Source: Puniceibacterium antarcticum | Lineage (GTDB): Bacteria > Pseudomonadota > Alphaproteobacteria > Rhodobacterales > Rhodobacteraceae | Assembly: GCF_002760615.1 (NCBI RefSeq) | Contig: NZ_AWWI01000060.1 | Location: forward strand, 62,001-126,000 | Direction: 5' to 3' | Length of the DNA stretch: 64,000 nucleotides | Shown here: positions 52,579 through 61,535 of the stretch, piece after piece | Position numbering within the stretch: position 1 is the stretch's first letter | How the letters are laid out: each line of letters begins with the position of its first letter | Position numbers and translations under genes: made by a program | Notes under the pieces: model-generated | What the model was told of the DNA's origin: nothing | Seen by the model: the letters and a program-made list of their open reading frames with translations, nothing else | Databases searched by the model: none

Positions 52579-53384
52579 GGGCACAATTCAAGGCAGGCGC
52601 GCATCCTTTGCATGTCGCGCCTGTCCGCGGCTGAGGACAGAGTGCCGCGCCAGACAATCGACAATGCGGTTTTGATGGCCGTCCAGAAGGCAAGGTCTGT
52701 CGGCGGAATGTCCAAGGTGGTTGCAAAAAACGCCAGCCGCTCTGCCAGGGCAGTCCCGCAAACGGGTGCGGTGGCAGAGGGATGGCGCAGTGCATTCGCC
52801 AGTTCGTAGGGTTTTGGGCCAATCACACCCTTTGCGTCGATCGCCTTTGGTCCTGCGGTGGTGATGACGATATTGCCATGATGCAGATCGCCGTGAAGTG
52901 GTTGCTGGTCGAGGGCGTGAGCCAGGGCTCTTTGGCCGCGGCCCACGACTTCGACAAGGCAACTGCGGTTGTCTGAGGGCGCGAGCCGGGCCAGCCTGTC
53001 CAGTGCGTCTGCGAGCCAGTCGGACAGAGGTGGCAAAATGACTTTGGGCCTGGGAGCGGCAAGGAGATCCAGCGCAAGCCATGCCAGCCTTTGATCTGCA
53101 GATCTTAACGACATTCCAGAGAGATCCGAAAGCGGCGGGCCGTCCAGCCATTGCGTCAGAAGTGCATCAGTTTCGACGGCCAGGACCTTGCTTACCCCGC
53201 GGGTTGCCAGAGCGCGCAAGTAGGGTGCTGCGCCGATTTCGTTTCCGGCATGTCCGCGAGGATAGATCTTCAGCGCGGCGATGTTCCCTGTGGGCTGTGC
53301 GACCTTGTAAACCGAAGCGGTCGCGCCACTGCTCGCCTCTGCCAGCAGGCGCAGAGACCAGTCTTTCAGCCGGTTCTCAAGCAT
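52575..53384 (-). CDS. Aminoglycoside 6-phosphotransferase-like kinase (APH(6)/hydroxyurea type)
   Basis: A 269-residue protein; ATG 53384 is preferred because ggcagga lies nine bases upstream, while the in-frame ATG at 53393 sits directly against it. Kinase motifs: LHGDLHHGNIVI (catalytic loop) and AIDAKGVIGPKPYELANALRHP (Mg-binding Asp and the APH(6)-specific follow-on). The N-terminal ATP site is reduced (ASSGATASVYKVA). It may phosphorylate streptomycin-like compounds or a metabolite; its chromosomal setting with no mobile genes suggests a native role. It converges on PBP1A with a four-base overlap. Confidence 0.82.
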   Translation of the reverse strand: MLENRLKDWSLRLLAEASSGATASVYKVAQPTGNIAALKIYPRGHAGNEIGAAPYLRALATRGVSKVLAVETDALLTQWLDGPPLSDLSGMSLRSADQRLAWLALDLLAAPRPKVILPPLSDWLADALDRLARLAPSDNRSCLVEVVGRGQRALAHALDQQPLHGDLHHGNIVITTAGPKAIDAKGVIGPKPYELANALRHPSATAPVCGTALAERLAFFATTLDIPPTDLAFWTAIKTALSIVWRGTLSSAADRRDMQRMRACLELCP

Positions 53385-53483
53385 CTCATGCATTCCTGCC
53401 GCTTTCTGTGATGGGGCATCCCTTGTTATGCGTTCACAGCCTTGATATCAGGCAGATCACGGAAAGTCAGGCAGGATACATAG

Positions 53484-54608
53484 ATGCGCGCGGATCTCCA
53501 GAACTCAGTCGACAAGATCGAGAAATCGCTCGACCTGCTGCGTCAGCGGCTGGACTGGGAGACCGCGCCACACCGGCTTGAAGAATTCAACGCCATGGTC
53601 GAGAATCCCAACCTTTGGAATGATCCCGAGGCGGCGCAGAATCTGATGCGCGACAGGCAGATGCTGGTCGATGCGATCGAAACCTATACCTCGATCAAGC
53701 AGGACCTCGCGGACAACCTCGAACTCATCGAACTGGGCGAGATGGAAGACGACGCCGAGGTTGTGGCCGAGGCTGAAGGCGCACTGAAAAAGCTGGAAGA
53801 AAAGGCGCGGGTCAAGGAGCTTGAGGCGCTGCTGGATGGCGAGGCGGATTTCAACGACACCTTCCTCGAGATCAACGCGGGTGCCGGCGGCACCGAGAGC
53901 TGTGATTGGGCCAACATGCTGGCGCGGATGTATGTCCGCTGGGCCGAGAAAAAGGGCTACAAGGTCGAATTGCAGTCGGAAAGTGCGGGCGAAGAGGTGG
54001 GCATCAAATCCGCTGCCTACAAGATTTCCGGCCCCAATGCCTATGGCTGGCTGAAGTCCGAATCCGGCGTGCACCGGCTGGTGCGCATTTCGCCCTATGA
54101 CTCGGCGGCTAAGCGGCACACCTCATTCAGTTCGATCTGGGTTTATCCTGTGGTGGATGACAATATCGAGATCGAGGTGAATGCGAATGATATCCGTATC
54201 GACACCTACCGGTCGTCGGGCGCGGGCGGTCAGCACGTGAACACCACCGACTCGGCTGTGCGCATCACCCACCATCCCACGGGCATCGTTGTGACCAGTT
54301 CGGAAAAATCCCAGCACCAGAACCGCGACATCGCCATGAAGGCGCTGAAATCGCGTCTGTATCAGATGGAACTGGACCGCCGGAACGCCGATATCAACGC
54401 GGCACACGAGGCCAAGGGGGACGCGGGCTGGGGCAACCAGATCCGGTCTTACGTGTTGCAGCCCTATCAGATGGTCAAGGATCTGCGCACGCAGCACGAA
54501 ACTTCGGATACCAAGGGTGTGCTGGACGGGGATCTTGACCCGTTCATGGCGGCGACGCTGGCGTTGAACGTATCTGGCAAGTCACGCGCGGATGCACAGC
54601 GCGATTGA
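53484..54608 (+). CDS. prfB: Peptide chain release factor 2
   Basis: A 374-residue protein. GGQ motif at residues 248-250 ([17 protein letters not shown]) for peptidyl-tRNA hydrolysis. The stop-codon recognition motif reads SPY at 203-205 ([12 protein letters not shown]) where E. coli has SPF. The gene is one open frame from ATG, without the in-frame UGA and programmed +1 shift of E. coli prfB, so autoregulation by frameshifting is absent. It terminates at UGA and UAA codons. Confidence 0.96.
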   Translation: MRADLQNSVDKIEKSLDLLRQRLDWETAPHRLEEFNAMVENPNLWNDPEAAQNLMRDRQMLVDAIETYTSIKQDLADNLELIELGEMEDDAEVVAEAEGALKKLEEKARVKELEALLDGEADFNDTFLEINAGAGGTESCDWANMLARMYVRWAEKKGYKVELQSESAGEEVGIKSAAYKISGPNAYGWLKSESGVHRLVRISPYDSAAKRHTSFSSIWVYPVVDDNIEIEVNANDIRIDTYRSSGAGGQHVNTTDSAVRITHHPTGIVVTSSEKSQHQNRDIAMKALKSRLYQMELDRRNADINAAHEAKGDAGWGNQIRSYVLQPYQMVKDLRTQHETSDTKGVLDGDLDPFMAATLALNVSGKSRADAQRD

Positions 54609-54615
54609 TGGCTAC

Positions 54616-54639
54616 GGACCCCGGCAGATGCTGGGGTCC
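54616..54639 (+). terminator. Hairpin after prfB
   Basis: GGACCCC (54616-54622) pairs with GGGGTCC (54633-54639), with an inner CAG/CTG extension. It starts eight bases after the prfB stop. There is no U-tract, so termination strength is uncertain. Confidence 0.45.
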
Positions 54640-54663
54640 ATACCGCCGTTGCCCTGAAAGGGG

Positions 54664-55482
54664 TCAGCTGAAAGGTTCGCCAACCCGAAGTTGGGTGCGG
54701 TGGAACGGAATGAGCTGGTTTTCAGTACAGAAACCTGCACTGCGGGCAGCGGACATCACCGCCTTGCGGTCCGACCCGAGATATTCATAGACCAGCCGGG
54801 TGGCGCGGCGGCCCGTCATGCTTTCAAGTACGGTGCGCGCTGTATAGCCAACCCAGAAATTGTTCTGGAACGATGATACCCGCGCGAGATAGTTGAACGA
54901 GGTGGTCAGCGAATTGCGACGGCTGACCAAGGCGGCAATGCCGCCTTCCTGTGGCAACAGAAAACCGCGAAATTCGCGGGTGCGTGGGTCTGTGGTCAGG
55001 CCCTGAGCGCGCATCGCCTCCTTTGCCTCGAACCCGCGAATGAAGGTAAACTCATCTTTGCGGAACACGTAGACAAGCCCCTGCACAAACCGTTCTTCGT
55101 CCGTGAAGCTGCGACGGGTGAACCGGTAGAACCCTGATGGAAAGAGTTCCTTTTCGAGAGTGATCGTTCCGGCGCCGATGAAGTCTGCCAGAACCGGATG
55201 GTGCAGGAGATCCCTGCGCACAGAATCAATCTGATCAACCGGTTCCAGCAGAATACGGGCATCGACATCAAAAAAACTGCAGATGCGGTGCAGCACATCT
55301 GGACGGGGAAAGCTTTCGCCCGCCAGGTAGCGATTGAACTGGGTTCGGTTGATTCCTAGCTCGCGGCAGAGTGCGGATATCGAAACGGCGTTTCGCGTAA
55401 GAGAGCGCAGATTGGCACCAAACATATTGCGCAGATCAGAGGGGCTGGGAGATTGGCCGCGGGTCGGGTGGTCGGATGTCAT
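54664..55482 (-). CDS. XRE-type regulator with unidentified C-terminal domain
   Basis: A 272-residue protein. Residues about 20-65 form a helix-turn-helix (LRSLTRNAVSISALCRELGINRTQFNRYLAGESFPRPDVLHRICSFF). The remaining 200 residues are a mixed alpha/beta region (GFYRFTRRSFTDEERFVQGLVYVFRKDEFTFIRGF) that may sense a ligand; I do not recognise it. It stands alone, convergent with prfB. Confidence 0.8.
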   Translation of the reverse strand: MTSDHPTRGQSPSPSDLRNMFGANLRSLTRNAVSISALCRELGINRTQFNRYLAGESFPRPDVLHRICSFFDVDARILLEPVDQIDSVRRDLLHHPVLADFIGAGTITLEKELFPSGFYRFTRRSFTDEERFVQGLVYVFRKDEFTFIRGFEAKEAMRAQGLTTDPRTREFRGFLLPQEGGIAALVSRRNSLTTSFNYLARVSSFQNNFWVGYTARTVLESMTGRRATRLVYEYLGSDRKAVMSAARSAGFCTENQLIPFHRTQLRVGEPFS

Positions 55483-55710
55483 TACGCGTTTCTTCTTTTA
55501 GTTGTATTTTGGGTCCGTAGAGTCAGTCCAAAGAATGGGTTGCTACAAAAAATTTTACAATATGACGCCAAGTAGCGTCTATCTGATGCGTACTAGCTTC
55601 GATCTTTATTGCAAAAGATACAAATTACAAGCCGGAGACGCTGCAATAAGCGTGTCCGTACGTGTCGAATTGCCCGAATGTGAAAGAAATGCAAAGAAAG
55701 GGTTTCAGAT

Positions 55711-56061
55711 ATGTCCGGTACGCACATGTATGGGGTCGTTCTTTGGATCAATCCGATCGGAAAGAAAGCGGTGATATGGTGTGAGGATCACGGCAAGCTT
55801 GCGTTCTATTCCAGCGAGGATCAGAGCGCGATGGACGGCATGTATCTGGACGCGGGCGATCTGATCCAATTTGACATGAAGGAGGAAAGTGACATGCGTC
55901 TCGCACACAATCCTCAGCTTGTCAGGCAGTCGCAATTTGTTGGGATCGCACAGAGTTTGTCTCATCGGGGCGGACCTGTCGTGGAAAAAGAGCGGTGCGA
56001 TCCGCGATCAAATGTCATTCCGCTCAAGCGTGATCTGAAGGCGCACAAGCTGGCGGTGTGA
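55711..56061 (+). CDS. Small cold-shock-like domain protein, unknown
   Basis: A 116-residue protein; ATG 55711 (aaaggg upstream; an in-frame ATG lies at 55726). Residues 6-70 (MYGVVLWINPIGKKAVIWCEDHGKLAFYSSEDQ, then LDAGDLIQFDMKEESDMRLAHNPQLV) follow the rhythm of a single OB/cold-shock fold. The nucleic-acid-binding RNP motifs are not clear. The C-terminus is basic. RNA or DNA binding is inference. Confidence 0.65.
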   Translation: MSGTHMYGVVLWINPIGKKAVIWCEDHGKLAFYSSEDQSAMDGMYLDAGDLIQFDMKEESDMRLAHNPQLVRQSQFVGIAQSLSHRGGPVVEKERCDPRSNVIPLKRDLKAHKLAV

Positions 56062-56292
56062 TCTTGGTCTTGGGACGCTGCGAGGTGCCATAAGATTCGG
56101 GGTGGCCGCTCGGAGCGGTATCGCTACAACCTAAAATAGCTGTTTCGATAAGGTCTTCTGAACTGGAACGCCCTCACGGGTTACTCCCTGGGCTTATGGG
56201 TTGCTGCCATCTATAAGCCCAAGGGTCATTGTCTCTTTTTCACATTCCATGGCACTCAAAGCCAATGTCCTGCGTGAGGGAACGGAGATGTT

Positions 56293-56853
56293 TCAGAGTC
56301 CTCTGGCCAGAGCGGCCACGCCGGTGCGGGCAATCTCACTCAACCCAAGCGGACGCATGAGATCGGCAAAGGCATCGACCTTTTCCGGCGTGCCGGTGAT
56401 CTGGAAGACAAAGCTTTCAAGCGTGCTGTCCACCACCTGGGCTCGGAAGATATCCGCAAGGCGCAGTGCTTCGACCCGCTTGTCATTGGTCCCGGAGACC
56501 TTGAGAAGCGCCAGTTCACGCTCGACCGAGCCACCTTCTGCGGTGAGGTCATGGACTTCGTGTACCGGGACGATGCGGCCCAGCTGTGCCTTGATCTGTT
56601 CAATCACCTGAGGGGTGCCGGTGGTGACGATGGTGATGCGGCTCAGGCGGCCCTGATGGTCGACTTCGGCCACAGTCAGGCTGTCGATGTTGTAACCGCG
56701 CCCCGAGAACAGGCCGATGACACGGGCAAGGACGCCGGGTTCGTTTTCGACGAGAACGGCAATGGTGTGGGTTTCTTCAACATCGGAAAAGGTGGAGCGC
56801 AGATTGTAGGCCGAATGCTTGGTCGAGCCTTTTTTGATTTGTAGAGCGGACAT
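56293..56853 (-). CDS. ilvH: Acetolactate synthase small (regulatory) subunit
   Basis: A 186-residue protein starting at ATG 56853 (aaaggaacacgtc upstream). The ACT domain is clear: HTIAVLVENEPGVLARVIGLFSGRGYNIDSLTVAEV, followed by the C-terminal half (FVFQITGTPEKVDAFADLMRPLGLSEIARTG). It activates the catalytic subunit and confers valine feedback. It lies 96 bases after ilvB, with two hairpins in between. Confidence 0.96.
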   Translation of the reverse strand: MSALQIKKGSTKHSAYNLRSTFSDVEETHTIAVLVENEPGVLARVIGLFSGRGYNIDSLTVAEVDHQGRLSRITIVTTGTPQVIEQIKAQLGRIVPVHEVHDLTAEGGSVERELALLKVSGTNDKRVEALRLADIFRAQVVDSTLESFVFQITGTPEKVDAFADLMRPLGLSEIARTGVAALARGL

Positions 56854-56891
56854 GACGTGTTCCTTTGGCTGGATCGGTCTTTGGAGCGGGG

Positions 56892-56940
56892 TGCCAAGAC
56901 TTTTCAAAAAGTCTTGGCAAAAGTTTTGACGAAAACTTTT
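56892..56940. repeat. Two adjacent hairpins between ilvB and ilvH
   Basis: The first has arms TGCCAAGACT (56892-56901) and AGTCTTGGCA (56910-56919). The second has AAAAGTTTT (56919-56927) and AAAACTTTT (56932-56940) around GACG. On the minus-strand transcript they could protect the ilvB message end or lower ilvH expression. Confidence 0.6.
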
Positions 56941-56949
56941 GGGTGATGG

Positions 56950-58704
56950 TTACACCATCACCGCACCTTTCGATCCGATGGCATCCTTGGTTTTGGCCTC
57001 ACCGAGCAGCATCTTGTTGTGCGGCTCGCCCGACGGGATCATGGGGAAGCAGTTTTCGTGCTTTTCCACGAGGCAATCAAAGATGACCGGGCCGTCATGA
57101 TTGAGCATTTCCATGATCGCATCGTCCAGATCCGCCGGATCGCTGCACAGGATGCCTTTGGCACCGAAGGCCTCGGCCAGTTTCACGAAGTCGGGCAGGC
57201 TTTGTGACCAGCTTTGCGAATAGCGCTGCCCGTGCAGCAATTCCTGCCACTGGCGCACCATGCCAAGGCGTTCGTTGTTCAGGATAAACTGCTTGACCGG
57301 CAGGTTGAACTGCATCGCAGTGCCCATCTCTTGCATGTTCATCAGCCAGGACGCTTCGCCAGCCACGTTGATCACCAGCGCGTCGGGGTGGGCGACCTGT
57401 GCGCCGATGGAGGCGGGAAAGCCATAGCCCATTGTCCCAAGACCACCAGAGGTCATCCAGCGGTTGGGATCCTCGAATCCGAGGTATTGCGCCGCCCACA
57501 TCTGGTGCTGGCCCACCTCGGTGGTGATGTAGCGGTCGCGATCCTTGGTCAGGGCTTCAAGCCGGGACAGGGCATATTGGGGGCGAATCGCGCCATCGTT
57601 CGGTTTGAACTTCAGGCAGTCGACCTTTTGCCATTCGGTGATGCGCGCCCACCATTTCTGCAGGCCCTCACGGTTGACCTTGCTGCCACGTGCCTTCCAG
57701 ACTTTGAGCACATCTTCGAGCACATGGGCGATGTCGCCGATGATCGGGATGTCGACACGGATCACCTTGTTGATCGACGACGGATCGATGTCGATATGTG
57801 CCTTGCGCGACTTGGGGCTGAACGCGTCAAGACGGCCGGTGATGCGGTCATCAAACCGCGCCCCGATGTTGATCATGAGGTCACAGCCGTGCATGGCGAG
57901 GTTGGCCTCGTACAGCCCGTGCATGCCCAGCATCCCAAGCCAGTGCTTGCCTGAGGCGGGATAGGCACCAAGGCCCATCAGCGTGGAGGTGATCGGAAAG
58001 CCTGTCGCCTCGACCAGTTCGCGCAGCAGCTTTGATGCGCCGGGACCCGAGTTGATCACGCCGCCACCGGTATAGAGCACCGGGCGTTCTGCGTTTTCGA
58101 TCGCCTCGACCAGCGTGGTAATCATCTCCATGTCACCCTTGACCTGCGGCTGATAGTGGCCTGTGGGCGCTTTCTGCTTGGGCTGATACTCGGCTGAGGC
58201 AAACTGGACATCCTTGGGGATGTCGACCAGCACCGGGCCGGGACGCCCGGCCATGGCGACATGAAAGGCCTGATGGATGGTCGCAGACAGCTTGGCCGTG
58301 TCCTTGACCAGCCAGTTGTGTTTCGTGCAGGGGCGGGTGATGCCGACGGTGTCCGCCTCCTGAAACGCATCAGAGCCAATCATAAAGGTCGGGACCTGTC
58401 CGGTGAGGACCACGAGCGGGATCGAATCCATCAGCGCATCCGTGAGGCCAGTGACGGCATTTGTCGCACCGGGACCAGAAGTCACAAGCACGACGCCGGG
58501 TTTGCCGGTCGAGCGGGCATAGCCCTCGGCTGCATGAACGGCGGCCTGTTCGTGGCGGACAAGGATGTGCTGGATGTCGTTTTGCTGAAAGAGCTCATCG
58601 TAAATGGGTAGCACAGCGCCACCGGGGTATCCGAATACCGTGTCCACACCCTGATCCCTCAGGGCCTGTATCACCATTCTCGCTCCGGTCATCTGACGTG
58701 TCAT
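56950..58704 (-). CDS. ilvB: Acetolactate synthase large (catalytic) subunit
   Basis: A 584-residue ThDP enzyme; ATG 58704 has ggagcaaag upstream. Motifs: VFGYPGGAVLPIYDEL, LVRHEQAAVHAAEGYARSTG (catalytic Glu), SGPGATNAVTG, FAD-site GARFDDRITG, and the ThDP-binding region ASWLMNMQEMGTAMQFNLPVKQFILNNERLGMVRQWQ. First step of valine, leucine and isoleucine synthesis. Control by attenuation is likely from the leader at 58782-58875. Confidence 0.96.
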   Translation of the reverse strand: MTRQMTGARMVIQALRDQGVDTVFGYPGGAVLPIYDELFQQNDIQHILVRHEQAAVHAAEGYARSTGKPGVVLVTSGPGATNAVTGLTDALMDSIPLVVLTGQVPTFMIGSDAFQEADTVGITRPCTKHNWLVKDTAKLSATIHQAFHVAMAGRPGPVLVDIPKDVQFASAEYQPKQKAPTGHYQPQVKGDMEMITTLVEAIENAERPVLYTGGGVINSGPGASKLLRELVEATGFPITSTLMGLGAYPASGKHWLGMLGMHGLYEANLAMHGCDLMINIGARFDDRITGRLDAFSPKSRKAHIDIDPSSINKVIRVDIPIIGDIAHVLEDVLKVWKARGSKVNREGLQKWWARITEWQKVDCLKFKPNDGAIRPQYALSRLEALTKDRDRYITTEVGQHQMWAAQYLGFEDPNRWMTSGGLGTMGYGFPASIGAQVAHPDALVINVAGEASWLMNMQEMGTAMQFNLPVKQFILNNERLGMVRQWQELLHGQRYSQSWSQSLPDFVKLAEAFGAKGILCSDPADLDDAIMEMLNHDGPVIFDCLVEKHENCFPMIPSGEPHNKMLLGEAKTKDAIGSKGAVMV

Positions 58705-58781
58705 CGCTTTGCTCCGTTTACGACGTCTATCTGGGTCATTGCCTGGGGATGTCGCGGATCCTGTAGGCAAGTTGTGCGCAC

Positions 58782-58808
58782 AAAAAAGCCCCCGTGGGGT
58801 TCGGGGGC
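58782..58808 (-). terminator. Intrinsic terminator (attenuator) upstream of ilvB
   Basis: On the minus strand GCCCCCG (58808-58802) pairs with CGGGGGC (58794-58788) around AACCCCA and is followed by six T residues (58787-58782). It lies between the leader peptide and ilvB, so it would stop transcription before the operon. An upstream arm GCGCATGGG (58849-58841) is complementary to CCCATGCGC (58815-58807), which overlaps the terminator's first arm by two bases. Confidence 0.8.
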
Positions 58809-58833
58809 GCATGGGGTACCTTTTGGGTGTCCG

Positions 58834-58875
58834 TTACCGGCCCATGCGCTTGGTTCCTACAATTACGACTAGCAT
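58834..58875 (-). CDS. ilv leader peptide
   Basis: ATG at 58875 opens the 13-codon peptide MLVVIVGTKRMGR ending in TAA (58836-58834). Five consecutive codons are Leu, Val, Val, Ile, Val: the products of the operon. A purine-rich aaggga lies about 15 bases upstream, a long spacing. Followed by complementary arms and an intrinsic terminator, this is the layout of a branched-chain amino-acid attenuator. Ribosome stalling when these amino acids are scarce would raise ilvBH expression. Confidence 0.78.
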   Translation of the reverse strand: MLVVIVGTKRMGR

Positions 58876-59075
58876 GATCACCGGTCGGGACTCCCTTGGT
58901 TGCGAGCGGACATTATGGCGGGGGCGCGGGGGCGTCAACCGTCATGTCCTGAAAAAGATTGCCTTTGGGTGCTTTTTTCTTTGCGTTTGTTGTTCTGGAT
59001 CGGGTTTTTAAGATATTTTCGGTAATTTGATCTCTGAATTCCCGTTTTGGTTGTGTAAATTCTGTGTTGTGACGT

Positions 59076-59105
59076 GAAAAAGGGCCGCCCGTTAGGGGCG
59101 GCCCT
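59076..59105 (-). terminator. Intrinsic terminator of the cupin gene
   Basis: On the minus strand AGGGCCGCCC (59105-59096) pairs with GGGCGGCCCT (59090-59081) around CTAAC, followed by TTTTC. It starts 14 bases after the cupin stop and separates this gene from the ilv promoter region. Confidence 0.85.
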
Positions 59106-59118
59106 GTGCATATTCGGA

Positions 59119-59505
59119 TCAGTCTTCGGCGGGGTCTGCGTCTGCTTCGGACTTGGTGTCATGTTCTGTGCCCGGCGCGTGTTCGGGCGGGCCGTAGGTG
59201 GTATAGAGCTTGAGCGGACCCGAACCGGTGTTCTTGAAATTGTGGAACTTGCCTGAGGGGACAATGCTCAGGTCGCCTTCCTTGATGTCATATTCGGTCT
59301 CTCCGATCTTGGCCTTGCCGCTGCCTGTCACGAACCACAGCAACTGGTCGTGACCTTTGTGCACTTCGCCGCCAATCTCGCCGCCTTCGGGGATGGACAT
59401 CAGGACAAGCTGCGTTTTGTCGCCGGTCCAGATGGTGTCGCGGAACTTTTCATTGTCCCGGGCCATCTGGGCCACGGGCAGGGTGAGTGTCTGTGTCTCG
59501 GACAT
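59119..59505 (-). CDS. Cupin domain protein
   Basis: A 128-residue single-domain cupin. The metal-site blocks are GGEIGGEVHKGHDQLLWFVTGSGKAKIG (two His and Glu-equivalent positions) and PSGKFHNFKNTG (third His). The C-terminus is acidic and disordered (GTEHDTKSEADADPAED). Substrate unknown. It has its own terminator. Confidence 0.85.
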   Translation of the reverse strand: MSETQTLTLPVAQMARDNEKFRDTIWTGDKTQLVLMSIPEGGEIGGEVHKGHDQLLWFVTGSGKAKIGETEYDIKEGDLSIVPSGKFHNFKNTGSGPLKLYTTYGPPEHAPGTEHDTKSEADADPAED

Positions 59506-59685
59506 GATTTCCTCCGTTCATGGTGTTGTGAGGATAACGCTGGGCCGAGGCTGCCGGTTCCTGTTCTGTGCAATATGGAACGGTCCAATTGTCGAACCGA
59601 AGCGTTGATTTTTCGAAAATGCTGCGGACCGGATTGACGGGGCCCGCGGCAGGGGCACAGTACGCGCCATGAGGAAGGGTTGCGC

Positions 59686-60891
59686 ATGACAGAGATCTTC
59701 ACCGGCAGTTTCACCCAGCAGGAGCCTATCCCAGAAGAGGGGATTGCGGCAGCACTTGAGGTTTTGCGCCATGGGCGGCTGCACCGCTACAACACCGCGC
59801 CGGGTGAGGTCAGTCACACGGCACTGCTGGAAGAGGAATTCGCCGACCTGACCGGGGCGCGGTTCTGCCTTGCCGTGGCGTCGGGCGGCTATGCCATGTC
59901 CACCGCCTTGCGGGCTGTTGGGGTCGGGTCGGGGGACAAGGTTTTGTCGAACGCCTTTACGCTCGCGCCGGTGCCGGGGGCGATCGCGTCGGTTGGGGCG
60001 GTACCAGTGTTTGTCGGTGTCACCGAGGATTTGACCATTGATCTTAAGGATTTAGAGGCGAAGCTCGGGCAGGCCAAGGTGCTGCTGCTGAGCCATATGC
60101 GCGGGCATATCTGCGACATGGACCGGCTGATGACGATCTGTGATGCGGCGGGTCTGACAGTCATTGAGGATTGCGCGCATACGATGGGCGCGGCCTGGAA
60201 CGGTCTACCCTCGGGGCGGCATGGCGTTGTGGGCTGTTATTCCTGCCAGACCTACAAGCATGTGAATTCCGGCGAGGGTGGATTTCTGGTCACGGATGAC
60301 GAGAATGTTGCCGCAAGGTCGGTGATCTTGTCGGGATCCTATATGCTGTATGAACGGCATCGTGCGGCGCCGGGGCCAGAGGTGTTTGAGAGGGTGAAGT
60401 ATGTCACGCCCAATATCTCGGGCAGGATGGACAATCTGAGGGCGAGCATCCTGCGGCCTCAGCTGCGCCTGCTGGCGGAGCAGGTGGGGCGGTGGAACGC
60501 GCGGTATCTTGTGGTCGAACAGGGGCTGCAAGGCACCCCCGGTCTGCGTCTGACCACACGGCCAGAGGCCGAGCGTTATGTGGGAAGTTCCCTGCAATTT
60601 CTGCTACTTGACTGGCCTCTGGCCAAGGTCAAAGAGGTGCTGAGGCGCTGCGCGGGACGAGGGGTCGAGCTGAAATGGTTCGGTGCAGCTGAACCGGTCG
60701 CTTTTACCTCTCGATACGATTCGTGGCGCTATGCGCCAAGTGAGGCGATGCCCGCAACAGACCGTATCCTGGCCGGGCTGGTCGACATGCGGCTGCCGCT
60801 GACCTTTAGTCCGGATGACTGTGCGCAAATTGCGCGGATCATCCGGGCCGAGGTCAGCGCCGTCCATCAGTCAGACGCGCCGGAGTTGTAA
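59686..60891 (+). CDS. DegT/DnrJ/EryC1/StrS family aminotransferase
   Basis: A 401-residue protein starting at ATG 59686 (gaggaaggg upstream). PLP motifs: ASGGYAMSTALRAVGVGSGDKVL, VIEDCAHTMGAAWNG, and the PLP lysine in SCQTYKHVNSGEGGFL. Such enzymes make amino sugars or related amines. No sugar pathway gene lies nearby, so the substrate is open. The 3' end overlaps the convergent creA-like gene by 25 bases. Confidence 0.88.
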   Translation: MTEIFTGSFTQQEPIPEEGIAAALEVLRHGRLHRYNTAPGEVSHTALLEEEFADLTGARFCLAVASGGYAMSTALRAVGVGSGDKVLSNAFTLAPVPGAIASVGAVPVFVGVTEDLTIDLKDLEAKLGQAKVLLLSHMRGHICDMDRLMTICDAAGLTVIEDCAHTMGAAWNGLPSGRHGVVGCYSCQTYKHVNSGEGGFLVTDDENVAARSVILSGSYMLYERHRAAPGPEVFERVKYVTPNISGRMDNLRASILRPQLRLLAEQVGRWNARYLVVEQGLQGTPGLRLTTRPEAERYVGSSLQFLLLDWPLAKVKEVLRRCAGRGVELKWFGAAEPVAFTSRYDSWRYAPSEAMPATDRILAGLVDMRLPLTFSPDDCAQIARIIRAEVSAVHQSDAPEL

Positions 60892-61334
60892 AGCGGGACC
60901 GTGGACATCGACATCTTGGCCGAGCCGTCGGTCAGTTCGGCCGCATGGGCAAGGTAGATCAGCGTCTGGTTCTTTTTATCAAAGATCCGCTTTATCCTCA
61001 ATGACTTGAAGATGATGGAGCGGGAGGTTCTGAACACGTCCTCACCATCCTCGCTGCGGTCGATATCCCCGATGGAAATCGGTCCGGTCTGCCTGCAGGA
61101 AATGGAGGCGTTGGAAGGGTCTTCGAACCAGTTCCCCTTTGACAGACGGTCGATCACCGAGCGGTCGAAATAGGCAATGTGACAGGTCACACCTTCGACC
61201 TCTGGATCGGCAATCGCCTCTATCAGGATGTCGTTGCCGACCCAGTCGACGCCGATCTTTCCGACCTCATCGGCGTGGACGGTGACGGGCAGGCACATGG
61301 CCAAGGTGAGTGCGGCGAGACTGGGCAGGCGCAT
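60867..61334 (-). CDS. CreA family periplasmic protein
   Basis: A 155-residue protein from ATG 61334, with signal peptide (RLPSLAALTLAMCLPVTVHA). GKIGVDWVGNDILIEAIADPEVEGVTCHIAYFDRSVIDRLSKG and EDPSNASISCRQTGPI are the CreA core with two cysteines. Its function is unknown in general; the family is named from the E. coli creABCD locus, which is absent here. Confidence 0.9.
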   Translation of the reverse strand: MRLPSLAALTLAMCLPVTVHADEVGKIGVDWVGNDILIEAIADPEVEGVTCHIAYFDRSVIDRLSKGNWFEDPSNASISCRQTGPISIGDIDRSEDGEDVFRTSRSIIFKSLRIKRIFDKKNQTLIYLAHAAELTDGSAKMSMSTVPLYNSGASD

Positions 61335-61535
61335 GGCGATCTCCGGAAAAAATGGGGCTGGAAGCCGTATGGATTGCGTATGGAAACCGTATGGCTGCGA
61401 TATTGCGTGCGCAAGACAAGAGCACAGCAAGACCGCAGGCGGAGCTGCGGCAAATCTGCCTGTCCCTGCCTGCGGTCTATGGATCGTGGCGCTGCCATCA
61501 GAGACAGCAGGGTTTCAGGTCAGACCCGAAACGCG

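Noticed and set aside
55502-55774. Short + strand frame upstream of the cold-shock-like gene
   Set aside because: Runs into the next gene in another frame, AT-rich non-coding style and no ribosome site.
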